DNA of 64,000 bases from Pseudomonas taiwanensis DSM 21245 (GTDB lineage: Bacteria; Pseudomonadota; Gammaproteobacteria; Pseudomonadales; Pseudomonadaceae): the NCBI RefSeq assembly GCF_000425785.1, contig NZ_AUEC01000011.1, positions 62,001-126,000 on the forward strand, read 5' to 3'. Made by a program: the position numbers and the translations under genes. Each line of letters starts with the position of its first letter. Within the stretch, counting starts at the first letter, position 1. Under the pieces are notes generated by a model, which was not told the DNA's origin, did not search any database, and was given only the letters and a program-made list of their open reading frames with translations. Shown here piece after piece: positions 17,793 through 26,061 of the stretch.

Positions 17793-17820
17793 ATGTTCTT
17801 CGGGGACCCTGACAGTCTTT
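17793..17820 (+). repeat. 28-bp direct repeat, right copy (attR-like)
   Basis: It is identical over 28 bases to the 3' end of the lysR gene at 11598-11625, here followed by TAG instead of TGA. The flanks on both sides differ from those of the left copy, so the identity stops abruptly, as expected for the crossover core of a site-specific element. A diverged third copy occurs about 580 bases further on. Confidence 0.7.
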
Positions 17821-17929
17821 AGGGCTTCGCGCATGCTTGTTAGCTGATCATTTCTGCCTTTTCCTAGATCATGTCCCTGGAAGTGGTGTAACTCACCCTG
17901 TGGCGCTACTAAGCGTCCTCCCCGCCTGT

Positions 17930-18400
17930 GCTTGATCAGCAGAAAACCAAGATTGACCACGCAAGGATTATTCCTTACCACTCAATTAACAGATCCGGGA
18001 GAACGCTCATGCCTGCCATCCACGAAATCGCCACGTTGACCTCGAAGGGGCAGCTCACACTGCCCAAATCCGTTCGCCAGCTGTTGGGCATAGACACTGG
18101 AGGCAAGATCGCATTCGACGTACGCGGGGGTGAAATCGTGGCCGGCGCGGCAATCTTCCTGATGACTGGGATGCGCTGACTGCTGCGACGCGTAGCGACG
18201 GGGTCGAGTTCAAAGCATAAGTTGCGCAAATGGGTGAGGGTTTGCAGGTTCTGCGCCCGCCCCGCCCCCGGTGCGTCCACTGTAATCCACTCATAGCTGC
18301 TGTCAAAAGGGGTGCATCTGGGGGTACAAAACCAGTTCCCCATTCATAACCAATGGATTTCCATGAATGGCCAAATGCTCCTCCGCGACCCGGATAGTCT
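17930..18400 (+). repeat. partial tandem duplication of the prlF-yhaV segment and right end
   Basis: This stretch repeats, with mismatches, the prlF leader (AAGATTGACCA..GCAAGGATTATTCCTTAC), the first part of prlF, the end of yhaV and the 150 bases downstream (AATCCACTC, AGCTGCTGT, CCATTCATAACCA). It ends in a diverged copy of the 28-bp repeat (ATGCTCCTCCGCGACCCGGA..). About 1 kb between prlF and the yhaV end is missing. It looks like the remains of a second related element, or a duplicated right end, beside the first. Confidence 0.7.
18009..18220 (+). pseudogene. prlF-yhaV remnant fused by internal deletion
   Basis: The frame starts MPAIHEIATLTSKGQLTLPK, almost identical to PrlF, and runs to GGEIV. 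It then jumps, near a GTGGCC/GGGCCGCGG junction, into sequence matching the end of yhaV (GATGACTGGGATGCGCTGAC), read in a different frame, and stops at 18179. The yhaV-like DNA continues to AAAGCATAA at 18220. The product would keep about half of the AbrB domain and no toxin. A truncated DNA-binding peptide could still bind the operator, but no function is claimed. Confidence 0.8.
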
Positions 18401-18448
18401 CCGAGACCCCGTCTGGAAAACACCCTGGAAGCCCTTGAACACGGGGTT

Positions 18449-19396
18449 TCATCCACCATTGAGCCCAGGATTGGGGCACGCGCGAGTTACCAATCCCTCA
18501 TTGTTCATGCCCCCCTCCAGCCGCGTCGCCACTGCCATCGCCACCTCGATGAAAACCCGCACTGCGGCACTCTGATAGGCCCCCTTGCGACGCACCAGCG
18601 CAGCGGTGCGCTGTAAGCGCACTGGCTCGAGCGCGATGGCCACCAAACCCTCATGGGCCAGTGCAATGTTGGCGGGAAGCAAGGTCGACAGTGTGGTCCG
18701 ACGGACGATCTCGATGACCGCGCTGATGGTGTTGGCCTCCATCCGTACCTGCGGCTGAATGACGTGTTGCTGGCAGAATCGGTCGATCTGCTCACGAGTA
18801 GCGAACTCCGGACTGAGCAGCACCAGCGACTGCGCGCTCAGTGCCTCCAGCCCGATGGAACGCGCCGTGGCCAGCGAGTGCCGCTCGTTGACCACCAGCG
18901 CCAGCGTCTCGACCAGCAGCGGACGGGCTTCGACATCGTGGGCCTGTACGTCCTCGAACGCGATCCCCACATCCAGCAGATCCGCGAGCAGCAGCTCCTC
19001 CATGCGCTCCTGGGAGAGTTCACGTACGTCCAAGGTGATAGACGGGTAACGGCTGTGAAAGGCTTCGACCAAGGGGCCCACGAGGTAGGTGGTGAAGGTT
19101 GGCGTGACCGCCACCCGCAGCGAACCCCGGCTGAGGTCGCTGACATCGTGTATGGCGCGCTTGGCCTCCTGCAGCTCTTGAGCTGCCCGGCGTGCATAGC
19201 GCAGGTAGACCTCACCCGCATCGGTCAGCCGCGTCGTACGCCCCGACCGGTCGAACAGCTGTGCGCCAAGGCTTTCCTCCAACTGCCTGACCTGCTGCGA
19301 CAGGGCCGGCTGGGATACATGCAAGGCCGCCGCGGCCCGCGTGAAGCTCAGATGCTCCGCCACGGCGAGGAAGTACTGGATGTGTCGGGCAAGCAT
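18449..19396 (-). CDS. cynR: LysR family regulator CynR of the cyanate operon
   Basis: A 315-aa LysR protein. The helix-turn-helix is [33 protein letters not shown]. The effector domain, with [17 protein letters not shown] and DVGIAFE, resembles CynR, which activates cyn genes when cyanate is present. It is divergent from cynT-cynS, the arrangement of the E. coli cyn locus. An ATTATC/GATAAT inverted repeat in the shared 110-base gap is a likely operator. Start ATG 19396 (MLARHIQYF) is preferred over a GTG/ATG two codons earlier; either is possible. Confidence 0.9.
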   Translation of the reverse strand: MLARHIQYFLAVAEHLSFTRAAAALHVSQPALSQQVRQLEESLGAQLFDRSGRTTRLTDAGEVYLRYARRAAQELQEAKRAIHDVSDLSRGSLRVAVTPTFTTYLVGPLVEAFHSRYPSITLDVRELSQERMEELLLADLLDVGIAFEDVQAHDVEARPLLVETLALVVNERHSLATARSIGLEALSAQSLVLLSPEFATREQIDRFCQQHVIQPQVRMEANTISAVIEIVRRTTLSTLLPANIALAHEGLVAIALEPVRLQRTAALVRRKGAYQSAAVRVFIEVAMAVATRLEGGMNNEGLVTRACPNPGLNGG

Positions 19397-19411
19397 GACC
19401 ACTCACATAAG

Positions 19412-19433
19412 ATTATCTGATCCATTCGATAAT
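19412..19433. promoter_or_regulatory. CynR operator candidate
   Basis: ATTATC-N10-GATAAT is a perfect 6-bp inverted repeat spanning 22 bases between cynR and cynT. Its size and spacing fit the T-N11-A type LysR box. Confidence 0.55.
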
Positions 19434-19506
19434 AAATGAGACTTTTACCTTATGCCATCTGCTCCGTAACCTTTGCCTCACACACCGCGAGACCGAGGCA
19501 ACAGCC

Positions 19507-20166
19507 ATGAAAGACATCATTGATGGGTTCCTGAAGTTCCAGCGAAACGCCTTCCCGCAGCGGGTCAAATTGTTCAAGGACCTGGCCACCCAGCAAAACC
19601 CACGAGCGCTGTTCATCTCCTGCTCCGACAGCCGTCTGGTGCCGGAACTGGTGACCCAGCGTGAGCCAGGCGACCTCTTCGTCATCCGCAATGCCGGCAA
19701 TATCGTGCCGTCCTACGGACCTGAACCAGGCGGTGTATCCGCCTCGGTCGAGTATGCGGTGGCGGCGCTCAAGGTCGCGGACATCGTGATCTGTGGCCAC
19801 TCTGACTGCGGCGCCATGACCGCCATCGCCACCTGCAAATGCCTGGACCACATGCCCGCCGTCGCCGGTTGGCTGCGCTATGCCGACTCCGCCCGGGTGG
19901 TCAATGAAGCCCGTCACCATGAAGACCAGCACGGCAAGGTCAGGGCCATGGTGCGTGAAAACGTCATCGCGCAACTGGCCAACATCCAAACCCATCCGTC
20001 GGTCCGCCTCGCCCTCGAAGAGGGCCGCGTCACCCTGCACGGCTGGATCTACGACATCGAGAGCGGCCGTATCGACGCATTCGATGGCAGCACCGGCAAA
20101 TTCGTGCCCCTCGCGGATAACCCGCAGGTACACGCTGTTTCCCATCCACCCAAGCACGTTGCCTGA
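19507..20166 (+). CDS. cynT: beta-carbonic anhydrase CynT
   Basis: A 219-aa beta-class carbonic anhydrase. The zinc ligands are visible: CSDSR (C, D) and GHSDCGA (H, C). [15 protein letters not shown] is also typical. In cyanate degradation it regenerates bicarbonate, which cyanase uses as co-substrate, so that CO2 loss does not stall the reaction. It is followed after 30 bases by cynS with a GGAGA-type ribosome site between. Cytosolic; length agrees with E. coli CynT (219 aa). Confidence 0.95.
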   Translation: MKDIIDGFLKFQRNAFPQRVKLFKDLATQQNPRALFISCSDSRLVPELVTQREPGDLFVIRNAGNIVPSYGPEPGGVSASVEYAVAALKVADIVICGHSDCGAMTAIATCKCLDHMPAVAGWLRYADSARVVNEARHHEDQHGKVRAMVRENVIAQLANIQTHPSVRLALEEGRVTLHGWIYDIESGRIDAFDGSTGKFVPLADNPQVHAVSHPPKHVA

Positions 20167-20196
20167 ATACGGCTATCCACCCTAGGAGAAAACGCC

Positions 20197-20667
20197 ATGA
20201 TCCAGACCCAAGCCACCCAAAGTGTTCGCCAGGCCCTGACCGAAGTCATCCTTATGGCCAAGGCCCGCAAAGACCTGTCGTATGCCCAGATCACCGAGGG
20301 CACCGGCCTGTCCGAAGCGTTCGTCACCGCCGCGCTACTGGGCCAGCACCCGCTGCCCGCCAGCGCAGCGCAAGTGGTCGGCGACAAGCTCGGCCTTGAC
20401 GCCGATGGCATTGCCCTGTTGCAGACCATACCGGTGCGCGGCTGCATGGAACGCGGTGTACCCACCGACCCTACCATCTACCGCTTCTACGAGATGCTCC
20501 AGGTCTACGGCACCACACTCAAGGCGTTGGTACACGAGAAGTTCGGTGACGGCATCATCAGCGCCATCAACTTCAAGCTGGACGTCAAGAAGGTCGAAGA
20601 TCCGGAAGGCGGCTCCCGCGCGGTGATCACGCTCGATGGCAAGTACCTGCCGACCAAACCGTTCTAA
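20197..20667 (+). CDS. cynS: cyanate hydratase (cyanase)
   Basis: A 156-aa protein, the usual CynS length. It converts cyanate plus bicarbonate to ammonia and carbon dioxide. The N-terminal helix-turn-helix-like domain ([24 protein letters not shown]) and the C-terminal catalytic region are both recognisable. The catalytic residues fall in [13 protein letters not shown] (Arg, Glu) and GDGIISAI (Ser). It forms decamers. Last gene of the cyn operon; the GACGCC/GGCGTC hairpin at about 20684-20700 may end the transcript, though no T run follows. Confidence 0.97.
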   Translation: MIQTQATQSVRQALTEVILMAKARKDLSYAQITEGTGLSEAFVTAALLGQHPLPASAAQVVGDKLGLDADGIALLQTIPVRGCMERGVPTDPTIYRFYEMLQVYGTTLKALVHEKFGDGIISAINFKLDVKKVEDPEGGSRAVITLDGKYLPTKPF

Positions 20668-20732
20668 TTCCACGGTAAACGGCCCGACGCCGGGCGGCGT
20701 CTGGGCCCCTCCTCCAGGACAGGTAAACATCG

Positions 20733-20990
20733 ATGAAAGCATTACTGACTCTGCTTCTTTGCGGCCTTTGCTCCCTGGCGATGGCAGAGGAGCCGTCGGC
20801 CGACACCGGGCATATCCCAGTCGAGCCATACAGCTATTCCCACCCCCTGGATATTGCCCGGGTCGTCTCCCTCAGCAGTGTCCCAGATGTCTGCGAAGTC
20901 GTGCCCGCGCGCATGACTTATGACGACTCCCATGGCCATCGACACATTGTTGAGTACCGCGTCTTGGGCAATGGGTGCTCCAACAACTGA
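20733..20990 (+). CDS. DUF2790 small periplasmic protein
   Basis: An 85-aa protein with a cleavable signal peptide (MKALLTLLLCGLCSLAMA, cleavage after AMA). The mature part has the DUF2790 pattern common in Pseudomonas: YSYSHPLDIARVVSL, CEVVPARMTYDDSHG, VEYRVLGNGCSN. Two cysteines could form a disulfide in the periplasm. These proteins often appear near stress- or copper-responsive genes; their function is unknown. It lies 65 bases after cynS in the same direction, but probably has its own promoter. Confidence 0.85.
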   Translation: MKALLTLLLCGLCSLAMAEEPSADTGHIPVEPYSYSHPLDIARVVSLSSVPDVCEVVPARMTYDDSHGHRHIVEYRVLGNGCSNN

Positions 20991-21106
20991 TGCACAACTG
21001 ATCGCGGCTCTCGCTGACAACTTCCGTCAGTTGCAGCGCCAGCCCCTCTTCCCCGCGCTGACCTGCTGGAGAAAGTCAGCGATACCGGCGGAGCAAAAAA
21101 ATCGTC

Positions 21107-21649
21107 TCATGCCAACTGGATGAATACCGCATAGGCGCCGAGGATCACCCAGAACACCAGAAATATCCATGGCGTGCGCAGAGAGAACAACAGCGACTTA
21201 CGGTGCCCGACCTGTAAAGTTTCCGCCTCGCTGAACAGCGGCGATTCGTCATAGGCCAGACCCATCAATGGCTCGCTGCGCAGCAGATTGCTCTGTTTCA
21301 ATTGCCAGTGTTCGATGATCTTGTAGGCCGCGCGAATACCCGGCCAGGCATTGAGCGAGCTCAATACGCCCAGCAGGGCGAGAAATGGAGGGACGAGCAA
21401 GGTGAACATCTCGCCCCAGCTTTGGTTGAGGTTGCCCATCGACGATACGAAGGCGATCACCAGAAACGACTGGGCGGCAAGATAGGCGTCAGTGCGGTTG
21501 GCGAGAATGCTGGTCTCGTATTGGATTTCGCAACGATAGAAATCCAACCGTTCCTTGGGTGACCCGAACATGCGGGCGTTGTGCTCACTGATTTCGTGTT
21601 CAGGAGTGGTCGGGGTGATGATTCGCGGCACGCGCTGGCTCCTGGGCAT
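21107..21649 (-). CDS. small inner-membrane protein, family uncertain
   Basis: A 180-aa protein with a soluble N-terminal part (FGSPKERLDFYRCEIQYETSILANRTDAYLAAQ) and three hydrophobic segments: QSFLVIAFVSSM, MFTLLVPPFLALLGVLSSL, and the C-terminal WIFLVFWVILGAYAVFIQ. The motif RTDAYLAAQSF before the first membrane segment, with a helical loop between segments two and three, is reminiscent of RipA-like octameric membrane proteins, but I am not certain. It is monocistronic and convergent with the DUF2790 gene. Function unknown. Confidence 0.6.
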   Translation of the reverse strand: MPRSQRVPRIITPTTPEHEISEHNARMFGSPKERLDFYRCEIQYETSILANRTDAYLAAQSFLVIAFVSSMGNLNQSWGEMFTLLVPPFLALLGVLSSLNAWPGIRAAYKIIEHWQLKQSNLLRSEPLMGLAYDESPLFSEAETLQVGHRKSLLFSLRTPWIFLVFWVILGAYAVFIQLA

Positions 21650-21845
21650 TGACCGTTCGTGTCCGGTAGATGCGGCTGAAGCAACAAAGATTCAGTGCAA
21701 TCGAGTCAGGTCATCGACGACGAACCCATACCGCAGCCAGTACACCCAATAGCCGGTGCGCTGATCATCCGCATTGAACCTTGCCGCTTGCGCCCTGCTC
21801 CACTGCTGGCAGCCGTAACTTTTCCCAGCCGTGAAGAGGTGCCCC

Positions 21846-22310
21846 ATGAACGCAATCGAATTGTTGATCCAAGACCATCAACTGGTGAAGAAACTGCTTG
21901 AAGAGTTGTCCTCGACGACCGAGCGCGCGGTGAAGAAGCGTGCCGAACTGCTTGCGCGGATCAAGCAGGAGGTCAGCATCCATACGACCCTCGAGGAGCA
22001 GATCCTGTACCCGGCGATCAAGCAGGCAGGCGGCAAGGAAGAAGCAAAGATGTACTACGAAGCCAAGGAGGAGCACCGCACCGTCGACTCATTGGTCCTC
22101 CCCGACCTGTTGCAGACCGACACCGGCACGGTTGAATTCGCCGGTCGGGTAAAGGTGATGAAGGAATTGCTGGAGCATCATATCGAGGAAGAGGAAAGCG
22201 ACCTCTTCCCGACAGCCCGAAAGCTGCTGGGCAAGACGGCGCTGGAAGAAATGGGCCAGGCCATGGAGGCGCAGAAAAAACTACTCAAGGGCGAGCTACG
22301 CGCCGCCTGA
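21846..22310 (+). CDS. hemerythrin domain-containing protein
   Basis: A 154-aa four-helix protein with the HHE pattern of hemerythrin-like proteins: LLIQDHQLVKKLL, IHTTLEEQILYPAI, AKEEHRTVDSL, LLEHHIEEEESDLFP. The His and Glu residues would bind a di-iron centre. Bacterial members sense or scavenge oxygen, nitric oxide or peroxide. The start at 21846 (MNAIELLIQDH) follows a GAAGAGG ribosome site; an upstream in-frame start adds five residues only. A strong terminator follows. Confidence 0.9.
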   Translation: MNAIELLIQDHQLVKKLLEELSSTTERAVKKRAELLARIKQEVSIHTTLEEQILYPAIKQAGGKEEAKMYYEAKEEHRTVDSLVLPDLLQTDTGTVEFAGRVKVMKELLEHHIEEEESDLFPTARKLLGKTALEEMGQAMEAQKKLLKGELRAA

Positions 22311-22316
22311 TAAAGC

Positions 22317-22345
22317 AACCTGCGCGCCTCCCCGGCGCGCAGGTT
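22317..22345 (+). terminator. intrinsic terminator after the hemerythrin gene
   Basis: AACCTGCGCGCC (22317-22328) and GGCGCGCAGGTT (22334-22345) form a perfect 12-bp stem with a TCCCC loop; the T run is short (TTT including stem bases). Confidence 0.75.
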
Positions 22346-22472
22346 TGACCGTCGGGGAAGCCCCAAGGAAGACGCGATGGCCCAATGGCGTCCGTCCGTC
22401 GATCTCGATGCACCCTTGCCCAAGCCAGCAGGACCAACAGAAGGTGAACATACCCAAAAAAGGACCATCACC

Positions 22473-22823
22473 ATGAACGTCATGAAGCCCCATTCACTGA
22501 TGCTCGCGCTGTACCTGGGCGCCTGCCCACCCTGGGCCCTTGCTGCCCCTGACAGCCAAGATCAACCGCGCACGCACAGCCAGGACCACAGGCAAATGGA
22601 CGACCGGGGACGAGCCACAGGGTCCGGCACCCCTGCGGATGGCATGGGCACCGGGTCGGGTGGAACCGACAGTAATGACACCGACCGCACTGGCGGCGAC
22701 GGCACCACCCACGACTCAAGCCAGGGGTCTGGCACCGATGGTTCTAGAAGCAATGACACAGGGACTGACAAAGATAACGGCGCAGGTTCCGGCAGCGGCG
22801 GTACGGGTGGTAACGGTGGCTAA
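22473..22823 (+). CDS. secreted low-complexity Gly/Ser/Thr/Asp-rich protein
   Basis: A 116-aa protein with a probable signal peptide (MNVMKPHSLMLALYLGACPPWALAA). The rest is nearly all Gly, Ser, Thr, Asp and Asn in irregular short runs (GTGSGGTDSND, GTDGSRSNDTGTDKD) and ends GGTGGNGG. It is intrinsically disordered and highly acidic. Repeats of this kind bind calcium in some adhesins, but the RTX nonapeptide pattern is not present. The start follows an AGGA ribosome site; a longer frame begins at 22377. It lies behind the hemerythrin terminator and so has its own promoter. Function unknown. Confidence 0.6.
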   Translation: MNVMKPHSLMLALYLGACPPWALAAPDSQDQPRTHSQDHRQMDDRGRATGSGTPADGMGTGSGGTDSNDTDRTGGDGTTHDSSQGSGTDGSRSNDTGTDKDNGAGSGSGGTGGNGG

Positions 22824-23320
22824 AGAATCGCCATGACGACCCAGGCATTGCAGCGGCCAAGCGGTGATTCGAGCCAAGAGCGCTTCTACGGTACTGTTCT
22901 CCATCATCTTGTGCCCGTACATTGGCGCCACGGCGCCAACTGCGTTGTCGTGCCGCCTGTGCAGCTGCTTGCGATTGCGCCTCCCCACCAGCGCCGGCAT
23001 TGCCGGTGAATACACAGGCATCACTCCGCCGCTCAGGAGTTCACCCCAGCACGCTAACGGGGTTAGGTCGACCTGACCATCGATAGCTCGCTCTGGATTG
23101 GCGCAGCACTGGGCGCGATGGGCGCAGTGGTCCTTGGCCTTGGTACTCACCGACGTTGTGGGGTGTCGCAGCCGACCGGCGCTCGCTCAAGCACATCGCC
23201 CCGGCCGCTTCGCAGGTCAGCGACAATTGAGCGGTGCCGCGCCGGCGGTGGGTTTTTCCTGGGGCTGAACCAATGACTGGGCGAGCAAGCGCATCGGTTG
23301 AGCAGGCTCGCCCCACCGCA
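22824..23320. other. about 500 bases with no supported gene
   Basis: No convincing gene is found. At about 23073-23155 the plus strand encodes TIDSSLWIGAALGAMGAVVLG, which looks like a membrane helix but has no start, no ribosome site and no family match I know. It may be a gene fragment. The region separates the secreted protein from the convergent porin gene. Confidence 0.4.
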
Positions 23321-24574
23321 TCACCAAAGCGCAATATCGTAGGTCAGGTAAATCCGATTACTGTCGCGACCGCGCGAGAAATCAGAACGGTAGACATAGT
23401 TGCGCAGTTTCACGCCCAACCCTTTGATAGGCCCGGATTGCACCACGTAGGCAAGCTCTACGTCTCGCTCCCATTCGCTGATCCCTGCGTCAGCGGAGCG
23501 ACCATTGTCGCCGCTCAGGTAGCGTGCCATGAAGGTGAGGCCCGGGATACCGGCCGCCGCAAAGTTGTAGGCATAGCTCGCCATCCAGGTTTTCTCTTCC
23601 TCCTCGATGAACTTGCCAATACCAACGTTACTGAACGAGTAGACCGTCGCACCGCTGATGTACGGCAATCCCGCGTCGCCATCGAGGACCTGGTACCCGG
23701 CACCAACGGTATGCCCGCTGTGGGCGTAGGAAACCTGACCGCTGAACATGTCGTTGTCGATCTTGCCACCGTAGGCGGCCCCGCTGTCGCGGCTCTTGAA
23801 ATAGCGCAGGTCGGTGGTGAACACACCGCCGGCCAACGGCAGGTCGTGTACCAGCCCGGCATAGTCCTGGCGGTAGAAGTCCTCGAGCTGCCCATGGAAA
23901 TAGCTCACGCGCAGCTGCTTGCTGATGGCGTAGTCGGCACCTGCGAAGCTGAAATCGCCAGACTCGTCGCCACCATAGCCATCGAGGTACAGGCCTGTAC
24001 TGTCGGAGGAGTCGCGCTGCTTGAAGCGGTCCAGGTGGCCGGCAGTCAGGGTCAGGCCGTCGATGTCGTTGCTGGTCAGTTGCGTGCCCTGGTAGGTCTG
24101 CGGCAGCAACCGCGCGTCGTTATAGACCAGCACCGGCGTCTTGGGCAGCAAGGTGCCATGCTTGACCACGGTCTGGCCCAGGCGCGCCTTGGCGGTCACA
24201 CCGGCACTGGCGAACTCGTCGGCGGCGCGACCATCGTCATGCACCGGCAGCAAGCCCGTACCGCTGCGTCCGCGCCCCGAATCGAGCCGTACACCGACAA
24301 GCCCCAGGGCATCGAGCCCCAGGCCGAGCGGGCCTTGAGTGAACCCTGATTGGTAGTCGAGCAGGAACCCCTGCGCCCATTCCACCCGCTCGCTCTTGGC
24401 GTTCGCGGCAGCACGGGCGCTCATGCCCTGATCGTCGCGGAAGTTTTCGTTGAAATAGACGTTGCGCAGCTGCAGTTTGAGCTTGCTGTCGTCGATGAAT
24501 CCGGAAGCGCCGGCAACAGGCAGCCAGCCGCAGAGCAGGCCACAGGTGGCCCCACGGAAAACAGCTCGGGACAT
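23321..24574 (-). CDS. OprD-family outer membrane porin (probable tri/dicarboxylate channel)
   Basis: A 417-aa protein with a signal peptide (AVFRGATCGLLCGWLPVAGAS) and the OprD start FIDDSKLKLQLRNVYFNENF. Many amphipathic strands follow and it ends in an aromatic residue (IYLTYDIALW), as outer membrane barrels do. The OpdH subgroup of this family passes tricarboxylates such as cis-aconitate; its position as the last gene of a unit with CitMHS, DctA and a PrpF-family isomerase suggests the same here. The start at 24574 matches the signal peptide; the frame is open 44 codons further upstream without reason. It lies 59 bases after the CitMHS gene. Confidence 0.88.
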   Translation of the reverse strand: MSRAVFRGATCGLLCGWLPVAGASGFIDDSKLKLQLRNVYFNENFRDDQGMSARAAANAKSERVEWAQGFLLDYQSGFTQGPLGLGLDALGLVGVRLDSGRGRSGTGLLPVHDDGRAADEFASAGVTAKARLGQTVVKHGTLLPKTPVLVYNDARLLPQTYQGTQLTSNDIDGLTLTAGHLDRFKQRDSSDSTGLYLDGYGGDESGDFSFAGADYAISKQLRVSYFHGQLEDFYRQDYAGLVHDLPLAGGVFTTDLRYFKSRDSGAAYGGKIDNDMFSGQVSYAHSGHTVGAGYQVLDGDAGLPYISGATVYSFSNVGIGKFIEEEEKTWMASYAYNFAAAGIPGLTFMARYLSGDNGRSADAGISEWERDVELAYVVQSGPIKGLGVKLRNYVYRSDFSRGRDSNRIYLTYDIALW

Positions 24575-24633
24575 GATCGGTACTCTTTTGTTGTTCTTGG
24601 ATAGAGTTGGGCGCCACGGGCGCCCGGTGCAGA

Positions 24634-25938
24634 TCAGACGAAGAAGGACAAGGCTCCGGTGAGCAATGCCAGCGCGGTGATGACCAACGACGTCAGCACC
24701 GCCCATTTCACGGTGGCTTTCTGGAAGTCGCCGATATCGCGATCGACCATGCCCACCAACAGCAGGGTCGAGGCCACCAATGGGCTCATCAGGTGCACCG
24801 GCTGCCCCAGCACCGAGGCGCGGGCAATTTCAACCGGGTCGATGCCATAGGCCGCAGCCGCGTTGGCAAGGATCGGCACCACGCCGAAGTAGTAGGCGTC
24901 GTTGGACAGCACGAAGGTCAACGGCATGCTGGTCACCGCCACCACCAGCGGGAACCAGTGGCTCCAGGCCTCGGGAATCCAGTCGACCAGGGTCTGCGCC
25001 AGGGCATCGACCATCTTGGTACCGGAGAAGATGCCAGCGAAGATCCCCGCGGCGAAAACCAGCAGGACCACGGTCATGGCGTTGCCTGAGTGGGCGAGGA
25101 TGCGCTCTTTCTGAAGTTCCAGCTGCGGATAGTTGATCATCAGCGCCGCAACGAAACCGATCATGAACAGCAGCGCGGAATGCATGACGCCCAACACCAG
25201 GGCGGTCATCACCGCAATCACCAGCGCCAGGTTCACATACGCCAGCCGAGGACGCTTGTGCGGGTTGTCGCCGAGGATTTCCTTGATATAGCAGTTGCCA
25301 CCACCGGACTCCAGGGCAATGTTGCCGATCCGGCGACGCTCGGCACGACCGAGCAGGTAGGCGGTGAACACCACCCAGACAGCGCCACCGATCACGGTCG
25401 GCAGCATTGGAATGAAGTATTCGGTCGCATCCAGTCCGAGCGCAGCGATGGCTCGAGTAGCCGGGCCTCCCCAAGGGCTCATGCCACTCATGATGCTCAA
25501 CGACAGCATCGACACCGTGGCCAGGATCATCGGATTCATGCCAATGCGCTTGTACAACGGCAGCATTGCCGCGCAGGTGATCATGTAAGTGGTGGTGCCG
25601 TCGCCATCGAGTGCTACCAGCAACGACAACAGCGCGGTACCAATGGCGATCTTGATCGGGTCGCCATTGACGCGCTTGAGAATCTTGCGGATCAGCGGGT
25701 CGAAAAGACCGGCATCGATCATCAGGCCGAAGAACAGAATCGCGAACAGCAACAGTGCTGCCGATGGCGCCACCATCTTCAAGCCATCGAGCATCATCTT
25801 GCCCAGTTCGGGGGCAAAGCCACCGATCACCGCGAAAACGATGGGTACCACGGTGAGCGCAACGATCGGCGACAGGCGTTTACTCATGATCAGGTAGGTG
25901 AAGGTCACCACCATGATCAGGCCCAGGAGTGCGAGCAT
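24634..25938 (-). CDS. CitMHS family citrate/metal:H+ symporter
   Basis: A 434-aa inner-membrane protein with about 11-12 hydrophobic segments. It starts MLALLGLIMVVTFTYLIMSKR. Family marks include LFFGLMIDAGLFDPLIRKI, ALDGDGTTTYMITCAAMLPLYKRIG, MSPWGGPATRAIAALG and VLSNDAYYFGVVPIL. CitMHS carriers import citrate or related tricarboxylates as metal complexes with protons. It is third in a four-gene minus-strand unit (isomerase, DctA, CitMHS, porin) divergent from a LysR gene. Which tricarboxylate it takes cannot be read from sequence. Confidence 0.92.
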   Translation of the reverse strand: MLALLGLIMVVTFTYLIMSKRLSPIVALTVVPIVFAVIGGFAPELGKMMLDGLKMVAPSAALLLFAILFFGLMIDAGLFDPLIRKILKRVNGDPIKIAIGTALLSLLVALDGDGTTTYMITCAAMLPLYKRIGMNPMILATVSMLSLSIMSGMSPWGGPATRAIAALGLDATEYFIPMLPTVIGGAVWVVFTAYLLGRAERRRIGNIALESGGGNCYIKEILGDNPHKRPRLAYVNLALVIAVMTALVLGVMHSALLFMIGFVAALMINYPQLELQKERILAHSGNAMTVVLLVFAAGIFAGIFSGTKMVDALAQTLVDWIPEAWSHWFPLVVAVTSMPLTFVLSNDAYYFGVVPILANAAAAYGIDPVEIARASVLGQPVHLMSPLVASTLLLVGMVDRDIGDFQKATVKWAVLTSLVITALALLTGALSFFV

Positions 25939-26061
25939 GGTTTTTTCTCTTGTTTTTATTCTATTGCGGCCATCGCCAAGGCAGACGGCCCCCTACCCCA
26001 CTCGACATCACTGGGATGTTGAGTGGGATTCTAAGTCAACGATGGGAAGTGGAAGCGACTT

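Noticed and set aside
17928..18179. Functional second PrlF
   Set aside because: Frame fuses half the AbrB domain to out-of-frame yhaV sequence; treated as a remnant.
25090..26022. 310-codon plus-strand open frame opposite CitMHS
   Set aside because: Very His/Gln-rich, no family, antisense to a membrane protein gene.
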